64,000 bases of DNA from JACPPO01 sp965262505 (GCA_965262505.1 CBDHFM010000030.1:3534001-3598000); one strand, 5' to 3'; counted from the stretch's first letter, positions 25,486 to 34,619 are shown. The notes: generated from the sequence alone by a model not told the origin. Translations and numbers: made by a program.

Positions 25486-27885
25486 TTGGCAAGAAAGCCC
25501 CGTAAATCGTCCCTCTCGCTCTTCGACCTCGCCGAAACCGCGGACTCGTCGTCTGGCGTTCCACCTCCGCCGGGCGGCTTCACGGAGGCGGTGGCGCTGC
25601 ACGAGGCGGCGCAGAGCCGGTACCTCAACTACGCGCTCTCGGTCATCACCTCGCGCGCGCTGCCCGACGTTCGAGACGGACTGAAACCCGTACAGCGCCG
25701 CATCCTGTACACGATGTGGCAGCAGCACCTGACGGCCGACGCCAGGCATCGCAAGTGCGCGAAGGTGGTCGGCGACGTCATGGGGAGCTTTCATCCGCAC
25801 GGCGACGCTGCGCTCTACGAAACGCTCGTCCGCATGGCGCAGCCGTTTTCGCTGCGGTATCCGCTGGTCGATGGCTCCGGCAATTTCGGATCGCTCGACG
25901 GCGACAGCGCAGCAGCCATGCGGTACACGGAATGCCGCCTGGCGCGCATCGCCGACGAGATGCTCGCGGAGATCGACCAGGCGACCGTTCCCTTCAAGCC
26001 GAATTACGACGGGACGAAGACGGAGCCGGTGGTCCTGCCGGCGCGAATTCCCAGTCTCCTGATCAACGGGACGACCGGGATCGCCGTCGGCATGGCCACC
26101 AACGTGCCGCCGCACAACCTGGCCGAGGTGTGCGCCGCGCTCGTGAAGCTGCTCGACAATCCCGACCTGAGCAGCGTTCAGCTCTGCCGCTACGTGAAGG
26201 GCCCGGACTTTCCGACGGGAGGCCAGATCCTGAATTCGGCCGACGAGCTCAAGGAGATCTACAGGACCGGGTCGGGCACGGTGCGTCTGCGTGCCACGTG
26301 GCAAGAAGGTCCGCCGTCCCGCGGCGGGCAGAAAATCTACATCACGAGCGTTCCATACGCCGTCAACAAGGCCACTCTCGTCGAACGCATCGCCGACGTG
26401 GTCGTGTCACGGGCGCTGCCGCCGCTCCTGGACGTCAGGGATGTCTCGACCGACGACGTGCGGATCGAGCTTGAACTCAAGAAGGACGCCGACTCCCTGA
26501 TGGTGATGGCGTATCTGTTCAAGCACACACCTCTACAGTCGAACTTCATTGTCAATCTGACGTGCCTCATCCCGACGGAAAACGCGGAAGTCGGCCGGCC
26601 GGAACGTCTCGACCTCAAGGCGATTCTCTGGCACTTCCTCCACTTCCGGCTCGATGTCGTGACGCGCCGGCTCGATCACGAGCTCCTCGCGCTGCGGAAG
26701 CGGATTCATATCCTCGAAGGGTTCGAGAAGGTCTTCGACGCGCTCGACGAGATCCTCAAGTTGATCCGCAAGTCCGACGGAAAGGCGGACGCGGCCGCGA
26801 AGATCATCAAGCGCTTCGGCCTCGATGCCGAGCAGACCGACGCGATTCTGGAGTTGAAGCTGTACCGCCTCGCCAGGCTCGAGATTCTCGTCATTCAGAA
26901 CGAACTCGCCGACAAGCGCAAGCGCGCGCGCCGGATCGGCGGACTGCTGAAGGATGAGGAGGGACGCTGGAAGATCGTGCGCGACGAGATCGGTGAAATC
27001 CAGAAGACGTACGCGGGCAAGACGGACGCGCGGCGTTCCCTGATCGAGACGGTCGAGGAGGTGGCGTTCACCGCGGACGATTTCATCGTCGAAGAGGACA
27101 ACGTCGTCATCGTGTCGCGCGACGGCTGGTTGAAACGGCAGAAGGAAGTACGGGACCTGTCGACGACGCGCCTGCGGGAAGGCGACGCCGTGCTGGCGGT
27201 CCTGCCGGGGAGCACGCGTGCCACGATCGCGCTCTTCACGAATTTCGGCGTTGCGTACACCGCGCGTATTGCCGACGTGCCGGCGTCCACCGGATACGGC
27301 GAGCCGGTGCAGAAGCTGTTCAAGCTCCGCGACGGCGAGCGGGTCGTCGCGGCCTTCAGCCTCGACGCACGCGTCATCGGCCGTATCGCCGCGCGAAAGG
27401 AAGGGGAGGCGCCGCCCGTGCACGCGCTGGCTGTGACGAGCGACGGCTACAGCCTGAGGTTCAGCATCGAGTCGTTCGTCGAGCCGAGCACGCGTGCGGG
27501 ACGCCGGTACGCCCGTCCGTCGCAGGGGGTGGAGGTCGTCGGTGTGGCGCGGGTCACCGGCGACGAGGTGGTGATCGCCGCCACGCGCAACGCGCGGGCG
27601 ATGCTCTGCCCCGCGAACGAGGTGAACTATCTCTCCGGGCCCGGCAAGGGCGTCATCCTGATCAAGCTGGCGCGCGAGGACCAGGTCCTCGGTTTCATGG
27701 CTTCGCGTGGCGACCGCGACCTGATGCGCGTGGAGACGAGTCGCGGCAGCGAACAGACGATTAGCACGGCAAAGTACGAAGTCACGGGGCGGGGCGGCAA
27801 GGGACGGGAACTGCTGCAGCGGGGACAGTTCACCCGCGTGATTCCCGCAGACGTGGAGAACCCCGAGCCCCTGAATCCGAGCTAG
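25486..27885 (+). CDS. parC: Type IIA topoisomerase A subunit (ParC-like)
   Basis: 799 residues, TTG start. YLNYALSVITSRALPDVRDGLKPVQRRILY opens the domain; MGSFHPHGDAALYETLVRMAQ is the quinolone-determining region. The catalytic Tyr is about residue 147 (AAMRYTECRL). The C-terminal propeller lacks an obvious GyrA box, which favours topoisomerase IV over gyrase. No parE gene is next to it in the window. The stop codon lies inside a 20-bp perfect palindrome. Confidence 0.88.
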   Translation: MARKPRKSSLSLFDLAETADSSSGVPPPPGGFTEAVALHEAAQSRYLNYALSVITSRALPDVRDGLKPVQRRILYTMWQQHLTADARHRKCAKVVGDVMGSFHPHGDAALYETLVRMAQPFSLRYPLVDGSGNFGSLDGDSAAAMRYTECRLARIADEMLAEIDQATVPFKPNYDGTKTEPVVLPARIPSLLINGTTGIAVGMATNVPPHNLAEVCAALVKLLDNPDLSSVQLCRYVKGPDFPTGGQILNSADELKEIYRTGSGTVRLRATWQEGPPSRGGQKIYITSVPYAVNKATLVERIADVVVSRALPPLLDVRDVSTDDVRIELELKKDADSLMVMAYLFKHTPLQSNFIVNLTCLIPTENAEVGRPERLDLKAILWHFLHFRLDVVTRRLDHELLALRKRIHILEGFEKVFDALDEILKLIRKSDGKADAAAKIIKRFGLDAEQTDAILELKLYRLARLEILVIQNELADKRKRARRIGGLLKDEEGRWKIVRDEIGEIQKTYAGKTDARRSLIETVEEVAFTADDFIVEEDNVVIVSRDGWLKRQKEVRDLSTTRLREGDAVLAVLPGSTRATIALFTNFGVAYTARIADVPASTGYGEPVQKLFKLRDGERVVAAFSLDARVIGRIAARKEGEAPPVHALAVTSDGYSLRFSIESFVEPSTRAGRRYARPSQGVEVVGVARVTGDEVVIAATRNARAMLCPANEVNYLSGPGKGVILIKLAREDQVLGFMASRGDRDLMRVETSRGSEQTISTAKYEVTGRGGKGRELLQRGQFTRVIPADVENPEPLNPS

Positions 27886-27893
27886 CTCGGATT
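27874..27893 (+). repeat. 20-bp perfect palindrome at the parC stop codon
   Basis: The sequence reads the same on both strands and covers the last three codons and stop of parC. No T-run follows. It could still stop transcription or act as a protein site. Confidence 0.6.
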
Positions 27894-27895
27894 CA

Positions 27896-28041
27896 CTTGA
27901 GTTGAGGCTCTTCGGGTCCTGTCGCCGGGTTTCCCCACCCGTCCTCGGCGCGAAGGACACCCCGACGGGGCACGCGCCTGCGCGGCGGGCGGGGATGCCC
28001 CTCCCGGCGCCACCCGACCGTCAAAGTTTCCTCAACTCAAG
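27896..28041. repeat. Inverted-repeat-bounded element containing an R2 copy
   Basis: CTTGAGTTGAGG (27896-27907) and CCTCAACTCAAG (28030-28041) are perfect 12-bp inverted repeats bounding 146 bp. Inside, 27943-28016 is a degenerate copy of dispersed repeat R2 (see 58213-58290). It looks like a small non-coding mobile or REP-like element. Confidence 0.55.
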
Positions 28042-28087
28042 AGAGCGACTGGGCCAAGACTGGTTACATTCGAACCGATCGTGGTGT

Positions 28088-29560
28088 TAGCAGCCTGTGG
28101 TTAAAGGGCCGAAAGGGATCGACACGACTGATCCCGCGTACTACACTCCCGCATGGCCATGAGTCGACGTAAGGACCGGGCACGGACACCCGGATTGTGG
28201 ATCGCGACGAACGCGTTGCCGGTTACGGGCGGGCATCCGTTCTATCAGCGGCTAAATCAGGTCCTGGACACGCACGCGTTCGACGCGTGCGTCGAGGCGC
28301 AGTGCGCCCCGTTCTACGCCGCGACGGTCGGCCGTCCCAGTCTGCTGCCGGGGACCTATTTCCGGCTGCTCTTGATCGGGTACTTCGAGGGCATCGATTC
28401 GGAGCGTGGGATCGCCTGGCGGACTGCCGACTCGCTGGCGCTGCGCGGCTTTCTCGGGTTGGGCCTCGATGAGGCGACACCCGAGCACTCGACGATCTCC
28501 CGGACGCGGCGGCTGATCGACCTCGAGACGCACCGGGCGGTCTTCACGTGGATCCTGCAGGTGCTGGCGACGGCCGATCTCGTGAAGGGCAAGACGATCG
28601 GGATCGATGCCACGACCCTCGAAGCCAATGCCGCCTTGCGGAGCATCGTGCGCCGCGACTCCGGCGAGACGTATCAGGAGTTCTTGACGCGGCTCGCACA
28701 GGCCTCGGGCATCGAGACGCCGACACGGGCGGACTTAGCGCGCCTTGATCGCAAGCGCCCGAAGAAGGGCTGCAATACCGACTGGCGGCATCCACACGAC
28801 CCTGATGCGCGGATCACGAAAATGAAGGACGGGCGTACGCATCTGGCCCACAAGGCTGAGCACGCCGTCGACCTGGAGACTGGGGCGATCGTGGGCGTGA
28901 CGGTGCAGGGCGCCGATCAGGGCGATACGACGACGATCGCGGAGACGGTCACCACGACGGCCGAAGAGCTCGAAGCCGTGGCGGTGGCGACCGACGGGCA
29001 CACGGCGATCATCGACGAAGTCGTGGCCGACAAGGGATACCACAGTAATCAGACGCTGGTGGATCTCGCGACACTCGACCTGCGGACCTATATCGCGGAG
29101 CCCGATCGCGGCCGGCGCAACTGGACGCACCAGGCGGCGGCGCGCGACGCGGTGTACGCGAATCGTCGACGCATCCGGGGCGTGCGTGGGTTGGCCTTGT
29201 CGCGTCGACGGAGTGAGTATCTCGAACGACCGAATGCGCATCTCTCTGAAACCGGTGGGATGCGGCGCACGCATCTGCGAGGGCACACCAACATCCTGAA
29301 ACGTTTACTCGTCCATATCGGCGGCTTCAATCTGGGCCTCTTGATGCGGTCGCTCGTCGGCGTCGGCACGCCGCGGAGCCTGCAGGGCCACCTGGCGACG
29401 ATTGTGGCGCTCGTCATCGCGCTGTGGACGCGCGTGGAGCGCCGCTGGCGCGACCACCACACGCCATCCGACGATCAGGCGTCCGTTTTTACGCCGAATC
29501 ATCGTTTCGAGCTGCTACCTGTTGGCGCGTCAGAAGGCGACCTTTAACCACGGGCTGCTA
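28088..29560 (+). mobile_element. IS5/IS1182-type insertion sequence
   Basis: It is bounded by 20-bp terminal inverted repeats that match at 19 positions (TAGCAGCCTGTGGTTAAAGG on the left). It carries one transposase gene. The right end abuts the start of an attC site belonging to an integron cassette. No clear target duplication is seen beyond an ambiguous TA. Confidence 0.85.
28153..29547 (+). CDS. Transposase, IS5/IS1182-like (DUF772 plus DDE)
   Basis: 464 residues. The N-terminal domain (RPSLLPGTYFRLLLIGYFEGIDSERGIAWRTADSLALRGFLGLGLDEATPEHSTISRTRRLI) is DUF772-like. The DDE/RNase H-like core includes KGKTIGIDATTLEAN (first Asp), VVADKGYHSNQTL (second Asp) and a downstream Glu (SRRRSEYLERP). 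The frame is intact, so the element may still be active. Confidence 0.88.
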   Translation: MAMSRRKDRARTPGLWIATNALPVTGGHPFYQRLNQVLDTHAFDACVEAQCAPFYAATVGRPSLLPGTYFRLLLIGYFEGIDSERGIAWRTADSLALRGFLGLGLDEATPEHSTISRTRRLIDLETHRAVFTWILQVLATADLVKGKTIGIDATTLEANAALRSIVRRDSGETYQEFLTRLAQASGIETPTRADLARLDRKRPKKGCNTDWRHPHDPDARITKMKDGRTHLAHKAEHAVDLETGAIVGVTVQGADQGDTTTIAETVTTTAEELEAVAVATDGHTAIIDEVVADKGYHSNQTLVDLATLDLRTYIAEPDRGRRNWTHQAAARDAVYANRRRIRGVRGLALSRRRSEYLERPNAHLSETGGMRRTHLRGHTNILKRLLVHIGGFNLGLLMRSLVGVGTPRSLQGHLATIVALVIALWTRVERRWRDHHTPSDDQASVFTPNHRFELLPVGASEGDL

Positions 29561-29573
29561 GCCCAACGCCGTT

Positions 29574-29580
29574 GTTATGC
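29574..29580 (-). other. Start of a disrupted attC site (R'' box GCATAAC)
   Basis: After the stop of the cassette gene (29607) the minus strand reads GCATAAC and then AACGGCGTTGGGC, where the IS begins. GCATAAC is the exact complement of GTTATGC, the first bases of this same cassette at 30713-30719. That pairing is expected only for a cassette's own attC. The other half of the site is missing beyond the IS. Confidence 0.7.
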
Positions 29581-29606
29581 GGCGTTCATTGGCAACAGGC
29601 AGAGTC

Positions 29607-30641
29607 TCACGGCGTGATGATGACTTTACCTTTGGATTGCTTGTCTCCGACACGCCGGAGCGCTTCGCCTGCCTCAGCGAGCGGGTAGCAGCCATCGATG
29701 ACGGGCACGATCTTGCCCGCCTCGAACAGCTCCGTCATGTCCGTCAAGTCCTCTCGTCTCGAATCCGCCAACAGGAAAACAACCCTCCCGTCCCCGGTCC
29801 TCGAAATCAACGGCCCGAGGAACGCAGCTTGCAACGTGGCCGTCCCGGAGCCTCCGGCCAACAGGTAGATGCCGTTGGGAGTCAACGAGCACCTGCTCTC
29901 GAAGACCGAACGATATGCTGCCATATCGAGAATAACGTCGTACCGCTGCCCGCTCCGCGTGAAGTCTTCCTGGGTGTAGTCGATGACGTGGTCGGCGCCG
30001 ATCGAGCGCATCATCTCCAGCTTGCCCGGTCCATCCACGGCCGTCACCTCGGCCCCGTACGACTTGGCAATCTGCACGGCAAACGTCCCTGCACCGCCCC
30101 CCGCGCCGTTGACCAAGACCTTCTGCCCTGGCTGAACCTGCGCCTTGTCGCGAATCCCCTGCAGGGCGATGAACGTCGCCTGCGGCACCGCGGCCGCTTG
30201 CTCGAACGTCATGCTGTCCGGCTTCGACACCAACGCAGCCTTTTCGGGAACGCACACGTACTCGGCGAAGGCACCGAAGTCACTCATCCCGAAAACCTCA
30301 TCACCCGGCTGAAACTGCGTCACCTTTCTGCCCACCGCTTCCACCCGCCCCGCCATGTCCGTGCCGAGGATCTTGTACTTGGGTTTGAAAAGCCCGCTCC
30401 GTCGCGCGGTCGTGCCGCGATCGTTCGACGAGACCACCTCGTACCGCGGCTTCGAACCGAAGATCTGGGCGAGCACGGTGATGAAGAGCGGGTCCCCGGT
30501 CAGGATTTCCCAGTCACCCAGGTTCACGGACGCCGCGTGGACTCGCACCAGGACTTCATCGTCCGCGGGGGTCGGCGTTTGGACCTCCTCGACGTTCAGG
30601 ACCTCGGGGGGGCCGTATTCGTGGCGGACGGCTGCTTTCAT
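29607..30641 (-). CDS. Zinc-independent quinone oxidoreductase (integron cassette gene)
   Basis: 344 residues of the MDR superfamily. It starts MKAAVRHEYGPPEVLNVEEV and has a Rossmann loop VLVNGAGGGAGTFAVQIAKSYGA. The catalytic zinc Cys/His pattern is not evident, as in NADPH:quinone oxidoreductases. It presumably reduces quinones or enones with NADPH. ATG 30641 is used rather than an upstream in-frame start. The gene is alone in a cassette delimited by the recombination point near 30719 and an attC beginning at 29580. Same orientation as the other cassette and as the integrase. Confidence 0.85.
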   Translation of the reverse strand: MKAAVRHEYGPPEVLNVEEVQTPTPADDEVLVRVHAASVNLGDWEILTGDPLFITVLAQIFGSKPRYEVVSSNDRGTTARRSGLFKPKYKILGTDMAGRVEAVGRKVTQFQPGDEVFGMSDFGAFAEYVCVPEKAALVSKPDSMTFEQAAAVPQATFIALQGIRDKAQVQPGQKVLVNGAGGGAGTFAVQIAKSYGAEVTAVDGPGKLEMMRSIGADHVIDYTQEDFTRSGQRYDVILDMAAYRSVFESRCSLTPNGIYLLAGGSGTATLQAAFLGPLISRTGDGRVVFLLADSRREDLTDMTELFEAGKIVPVIDGCYPLAEAGEALRRVGDKQSKGKVIITP

Positions 30642-30712
30642 GGTGGCGGACTCGGGTGGGTGAGATAGGGGCAGGACTTCAGGCAATCATGAATCCTCTG
30701 GGCGGGTGAGCC

Positions 30713-30781
30713 GCATAACGTCAGGCATCAGCCGCGGCGCGCGGATCTCAAACGCGCCGTCGGCTGCATGTCCTGTTAGGC
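30713..30781 (-). other. attC: Integron attC recombination site (intact)
   Basis: 69 bp on the minus strand. R'' is GCCTAAC (30775-30781) and R' is GTTATGC (30713-30719). Between them lies a long imperfect hairpin (AGCCGACGGCGCG against its complement) with a short loop. R'' is the exact complement of GTTAGGC at the start of the cassette to the right (31760-31766), as required for a circularised cassette. Orientation: array reads leftward. Confidence 0.85.
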
Positions 30782-30811
30782 CGAATCAATCATGCCAGCA
30801 TACCCGGGTCG

Positions 30812-31711
30812 TCATCTCGGTAGGAACTCGCGAGCCCACTGGGATCTGTTGGGTGCATCTCTTTGCAGATCTTGCCCCACGTACACGCTGCCAACGTTGT
30901 ACCAGTTCGACGTGAACTGAGCGGAATCTTCTACCGGATTCTGATAGCCGCACGACCATCGCTCACAGTTCTCAGTCCAGCCAAACGGCGGTCGATTCTG
31001 GTCCGCCGCAGGATCATGACGCCAACCAGTGAGCTGAACGAAACGAGTACCCTCGCGTGTTGATACCCACTTTGGAATAAAATCGTCGTCGAAGCCAGGT
31101 TCACTCAATCCCGCCTCAAGAACGGCCTGATGTTGGTGAGCATGGCCGAGTTCGTGAGTCAATGCTCCAAGTTCACCTCCGACGGGCGCTCCCATTCGCA
31201 GATACACGGTTCTGGTTTGCGTCTGGTAGTTCGAGACCCTTCCGTTCTGCTGACGAATAAGACAGAGCCCACTCGGCATGCTGAGCCTGGACATCATGTC
31301 GAGAATCTGCGCGGGCCACGCCGAACACTCCCGGCGAACCAACAGATTTGCAGTGGCTATAGAAGGTGAGACCTGCGCAGATGTCTCAAGAGTCTGAAAT
31401 CCGGCCTTCGTGATCCGCAATTGGATATTCCTAGTCGGCAGTTCCTCCAAGCGGTACTCGCCGCTCCCCGTTGTCATGGCACTTCGCCCCGCCACTGGCC
31501 CTTCCGCCACCTCAACACGAGCGTCGGCTACAGGGTCCAAGTCGCCAGCCGACGAAGCGTATTCTCGAACCAGTCCCGTCAACGCGCCAGTTGCCGACGA
31601 CGAAGGGCTCGTCGGTGTCGTGGTTGTCGGGGTTGGAGACGTTGTAGCAGATCCGCCGCGGGCAACGGAGAGCATCAGGACCCAAGCAAGGATTACGCTT
31701 CGTGCCAACAT
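30812..31711 (-). CDS. Secreted putative zinc metallopeptidase (integron cassette gene)
   Basis: 299 residues with a signal peptide (SVILAWVLMLSVARGGSA) and a Thr/Pro/Ser-rich linker. One carboxypeptidase-regulatory-like domain follows (GALTGLVREY...VEVAEGPVAG...YRLEELPTRNIQLRITKAGFQ). The C-terminal region contains LTHELGHAHQHQAV, an HExxH zinc motif; an acidic third ligand could be the Glu in NPVEDSAQF. No close named family is recognised. A strong GGAGGAG ribosome site precedes the ATG, 49 nt inside the cassette boundary. Stop at 30812 is 31 nt before attC, normal for a cassette. Confidence 0.75.
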   Translation of the reverse strand: MLARSVILAWVLMLSVARGGSATTSPTPTTTTPTSPSSSATGALTGLVREYASSAGDLDPVADARVEVAEGPVAGRSAMTTGSGEYRLEELPTRNIQLRITKAGFQTLETSAQVSPSIATANLLVRRECSAWPAQILDMMSRLSMPSGLCLIRQQNGRVSNYQTQTRTVYLRMGAPVGGELGALTHELGHAHQHQAVLEAGLSEPGFDDDFIPKWVSTREGTRFVQLTGWRHDPAADQNRPPFGWTENCERWSCGYQNPVEDSAQFTSNWYNVGSVYVGQDLQRDAPNRSQWAREFLPR

Positions 31712-31759
31712 CTCCTCCGGGACCGCGGGCAGTGTGCCACGTGGCCAACTGCAATTCCG

Positions 31760-31777
31760 GCCTAACTGTGTTTAGCC
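31760..31777 (-). other. attI: attI-like integron attachment site (simple site)
   Basis: The minus strand reads GGCTAAAC ACA GTTAGGC, two inverted integrase core boxes 3 nt apart, closely resembling the end of class 1 attI (CCTAAAAC AAA GTTAGGC). There is no attC-type long hairpin upstream of it. It marks the boundary of the first cassette. Confidence 0.65.
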
Positions 31778-31866
31778 TGTCCGGGACTCGTCTGTAGCGA
31801 ATCGTCCTTACCTGCGAGCACTCGCACGTATGGACCGGCTCGTGATCGACGACTCAAGCGACCTTA

Positions 31867-33169
31867 GGGCTTGTCAGACAATTACTGACTTTTGTGTTCT
31901 CGGAGCAGCGGGATGGATCGTGTAGTTCCAGTCGCCGTGAAAGCGATGCCGCTCGAGGCGTACCGTCGCCAGCTGCGCATCGGTGACGGTGAGGCCACCC
32001 GGGTATGGGCCGCGGTCGAGTTCCGACCGAACGCGGAGTCCGGACCGACTGTGCGTCGAGCCAATGAGGCTCACGATCGTGGCCAAGTCGACGAGTGGGG
32101 TGCCGCGCCAATTCATCGCGATGTGCGAGAACACCCGATGCTCGATCTTGTTCCACTTGCTCGTACCCGGCGGAAAGTGACAGACCGTGATCACCAAGCC
32201 CGTCCGATTGGCCAGACGCGGCAGTTCCCACTTCCACAACCGGAGGCGCGCCCCGTTGCTCCCGCCTGCATCCGCCGTGATCAACAGCGACTGGGCTTGT
32301 CGATACGCCGGGCGACCCATGTGCTGCCACCAACGCTGGATCGACCGTACCGCGAAGCTCGCGGTGTCGTGATCGATCCCGACACGCACCCAGCCTTCGT
32401 TGCGATGCAGATCGTAGATGCCATACGGAATGGCCTTCCCGCCCGTGGTGGCGGTGGCCGGGATCACGAAGTCGTGGACCTGTACCCGCTGCGGCGTCTT
32501 CGCCGGGCGCCAGGTGCGGCCCGCGTTCTTGAACGCGCCGACCAGATCCTTCTTCTTGGTGTCCACCGAAATCGTCGGCTGCTGTTGCCGTTGCGCGCGT
32601 CGCACGCGCCGGGCGATGTACCGAAACTGCGCGTCCCGATCGACATGCTGGCGGCCCTCACGAGTCTTGGCGTTGCCCTGCAGGCTGTAGCCCAGTCCGT
32701 GCAACAACTCGGCGACCACCGTGTGGCTGACGCGGTGGCCCAGACCGTCGAGCGCCACCGCCAACGTCCGTGCGCTCTGGCACGTCCACCGCAGCGGCGA
32801 GTCGGGATCGCCGGGGGCGGTCGGCTCGACCAACGCATCCAAATCGCGCAGCAGCGTCGCGTCGAGATCGATCGCGCGCTTGCGGCCGCCGCCCGCCCTT
32901 CGCGTCCGGCCGCCCGCGAGCGGCTCGTCCGCCGTCAATTCACGCAAACCGCGCTGGATGGTCGATGTCGCGATACCCGTGGCTCGGGCGACCAGCGCCG
33001 TGCCGCCATAACCGATCGCCTGGGCCTCAGTCGCCGCCCACACCCGGCGCGATCGCTCCGTGAGCACGGGCGCCAGCGCTGCATGCTTTGCCCGCAGGGT
33101 GGCCACCTCCACGGGCGCAGCGTACTACTCGCCGATCAACAGTACAAGCAGTTATTTCCTTACAGGCTC
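31867..33169 (-). mobile_element. ISAzo13-type insertion sequence, copy 1
   Basis: 1303 bp, the same length as copies 2 and 3 and nearly identical to them. Ends are GAGCCTGTAAGGAAAT and, reverse-complemented, GGGCTTGTCAGACAAT, which are imperfect inverted repeats. Flanked by TTA on the left and TAA on the right. It lies between the integrase gene and the attI-like site. Confidence 0.9.
31874..33112 (-). CDS. ISAzo13-family transposase, copy 1
   Basis: 412 residues from a GTG start. An N-terminal helix-turn-helix (ALVARATGIATSTIQRGLREL) is followed by the DDE domain: ISVDTKKKDLVGAFKNAG, LLITADAGGSNGARLR and NKIEHRVFSHIAMNWRG. Differs from copies 2 and 3 by a handful of residues (for example KKD for KKE, RGPYPGGLTV for RGQYPGGITV). 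Intact. Confidence 0.92.
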   Translation of the reverse strand: MEVATLRAKHAALAPVLTERSRRVWAATEAQAIGYGGTALVARATGIATSTIQRGLRELTADEPLAGGRTRRAGGGRKRAIDLDATLLRDLDALVEPTAPGDPDSPLRWTCQSARTLAVALDGLGHRVSHTVVAELLHGLGYSLQGNAKTREGRQHVDRDAQFRYIARRVRRAQRQQQPTISVDTKKKDLVGAFKNAGRTWRPAKTPQRVQVHDFVIPATATTGGKAIPYGIYDLHRNEGWVRVGIDHDTASFAVRSIQRWWQHMGRPAYRQAQSLLITADAGGSNGARLRLWKWELPRLANRTGLVITVCHFPPGTSKWNKIEHRVFSHIAMNWRGTPLVDLATIVSLIGSTHSRSGLRVRSELDRGPYPGGLTVTDAQLATVRLERHRFHGDWNYTIHPAAPRTQKSVIV

Positions 33170-33248
33170 TAAGTCTTTGATCGGCGGCATCCTACCACGC
33201 ACCGCTGCCGTCCCTGGGCGCCGCCCATACCTGCGACGACCGGTCAGC

Positions 33249-34294
33249 TTAATCAGACGAGCGCCCGCGCCTGGCGGCCCCGTCGTCACCCAAGGCCACC
33301 GGCAGCCGATCCGCCGGGCTCCGCACTCCGAGCGGCCCCCGATTGAGCACATGCGTATAGATCATCGTCGTGCTCACGTCCCGATGACCCAGCAACTCCT
33401 GCACGGTGCGAATATCCGATCCGTCCTCCAGTAAATGCGTCGCAAATGAATGGCGGAAGGTGTGACACGTCACGCGTTTGGTCAAACCTGCCCGCCGGGC
33501 GGCGAACGTCACGGCGCGCTGAACCACCGACTCATGCAGGTGGTATCTCGAAGGAGGACCCCACCGTGGATCGCGGCAGACCCGGCCGGCCGGAAACACG
33601 AATTGCCATCGCCACTCTGCCGCCGCCTGTGGATATTTCACAGCCAGCGCGTCGGGCAGCGAGACACGCCCGACACCGGCCCGCACGCCCGCACATGCAG
33701 GCGTTGGACGACACGGAGATGCCGCTCAAGCGGCTCCAGAATGGACGACGGCAACATTGTGCGCCGGTCTTTCTGGCCCTTGCCGCCGCGCACCGCGATC
33801 TGTCGACTGGCCATGTCCACATCTTTGATTCTCAGCTCCAGGCACTCGGTGAGCCGTAGGCCCGCCCCATACAGCAATGCCACGATCAACCACGACAGAC
33901 CAGATAACTGACCGAGCACGCTCACCACCTCCTCTCGCGTCAGCACGACCGGCACGTGAGACGATCGTTTCGCCCATACGAGCCCATCCAGTGCACCAAG
34001 CTCGCGCCCCAGCACATGTCGATACATGAAGAGCAACCCGCAGAGCGCCTGGTTCTGCGTTGACGCGGAAACGCCTCTTCCCTGCGCGAGATGAGTAAGA
34101 AACGCCGTCACGTCAGCTTCCGCCAGCTCGGACGGATGGCGTTTCCGATGAAACAGGATGTATCGACGCACCCATCCGACATACGCCTGCTCCGTCCGGC
34201 GACTGAAGTGCCGCAGCCGTATCGCGGCGCGCAGGCGGTCGAGCAACTTGGGTGTGCCGGGGTGGGATGCCTGGGGAGCATGCTGAGGCGGCAT
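33249..34294 (-). pseudogene. intI: Integron integrase, frameshifted
   Basis: Tyrosine recombinase of the integron type. Frame 1 (from ATG 34294) encodes the SAM-like domain RTEQAYVGWVRRYILFH and the first catalytic Arg in LLYGAGLRLTECLELRIKDVD. Near 33680 the frame shifts. The second frame contains the IntI-specific extra helix (ALAVKYPQAAAEWRWQFVFPAG), then HTFRHSFATHLL, LLGHRDVSTTMIYTH and the C-terminal GVRSPADRL. All catalytic residues (R, HxxR, H, Y) survive, and adding one nucleotide restores a 348-residue protein. It points the same way as the cassettes, not divergently as in classical integrons. The single-base shift could be a recent mutation or a sequencing error. Confidence 0.88.
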
Positions 34295-34619
34295 CTCGCG
34301 TCTCGATGCCAGCGCCGTACCGTGACCGTACCCCTGGACGCGACCGGTCAGGCCGTCGGTGCGTGGCAGAAACCGACAGGCGCCGAGCAGCGCGGGTAAG
34401 GAAAAGCTGCGTCGTCCTGCGCGGAGAAAAACCGCTCTCCAGGGTTGCGGTATCGCTTTTTCCGCAGACCTACGGTGGCGCTGGCCGCCACCGCTGACGG
34501 CAACACAGGGGAACTCCGGGACCAGGCGTGGCCGCTGACGTATACTGTGGTCACGCCCTATTCCATCCAGCCCCACCCGGAGCATTTGCAACCCGCGTCG
34601 CCAGACGCGCGAAAGATCA
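34295..34619. other. Divergent gap between intI and the NYN gene
   Basis: 325 nt. It contains a short hairpin (CGGTGGC/GCCACCG around 34470-34490) and a -10-like TATACT at 34541 upstream of the NYN gene. No attI/attC core site (GTTRRRY with a partner) or LexA-like box was recognised. Confidence 0.4.

Noticed and set aside
31760..31866. Reading the 31760 site as the end of a further attC instead of attI
   Set aside because: No R'' box and no long hairpin upstream; the two boxes are only 3 nt apart as in attI.
31892..33172. 426-residue ORF antisense to the ISAzo13 transposase (also in copies 2 and 3, up to 563 residues in copy 2)
   Set aside because: High GC leaves the antisense frame open; the transposase frame has the known domains and the antisense product resembles nothing.
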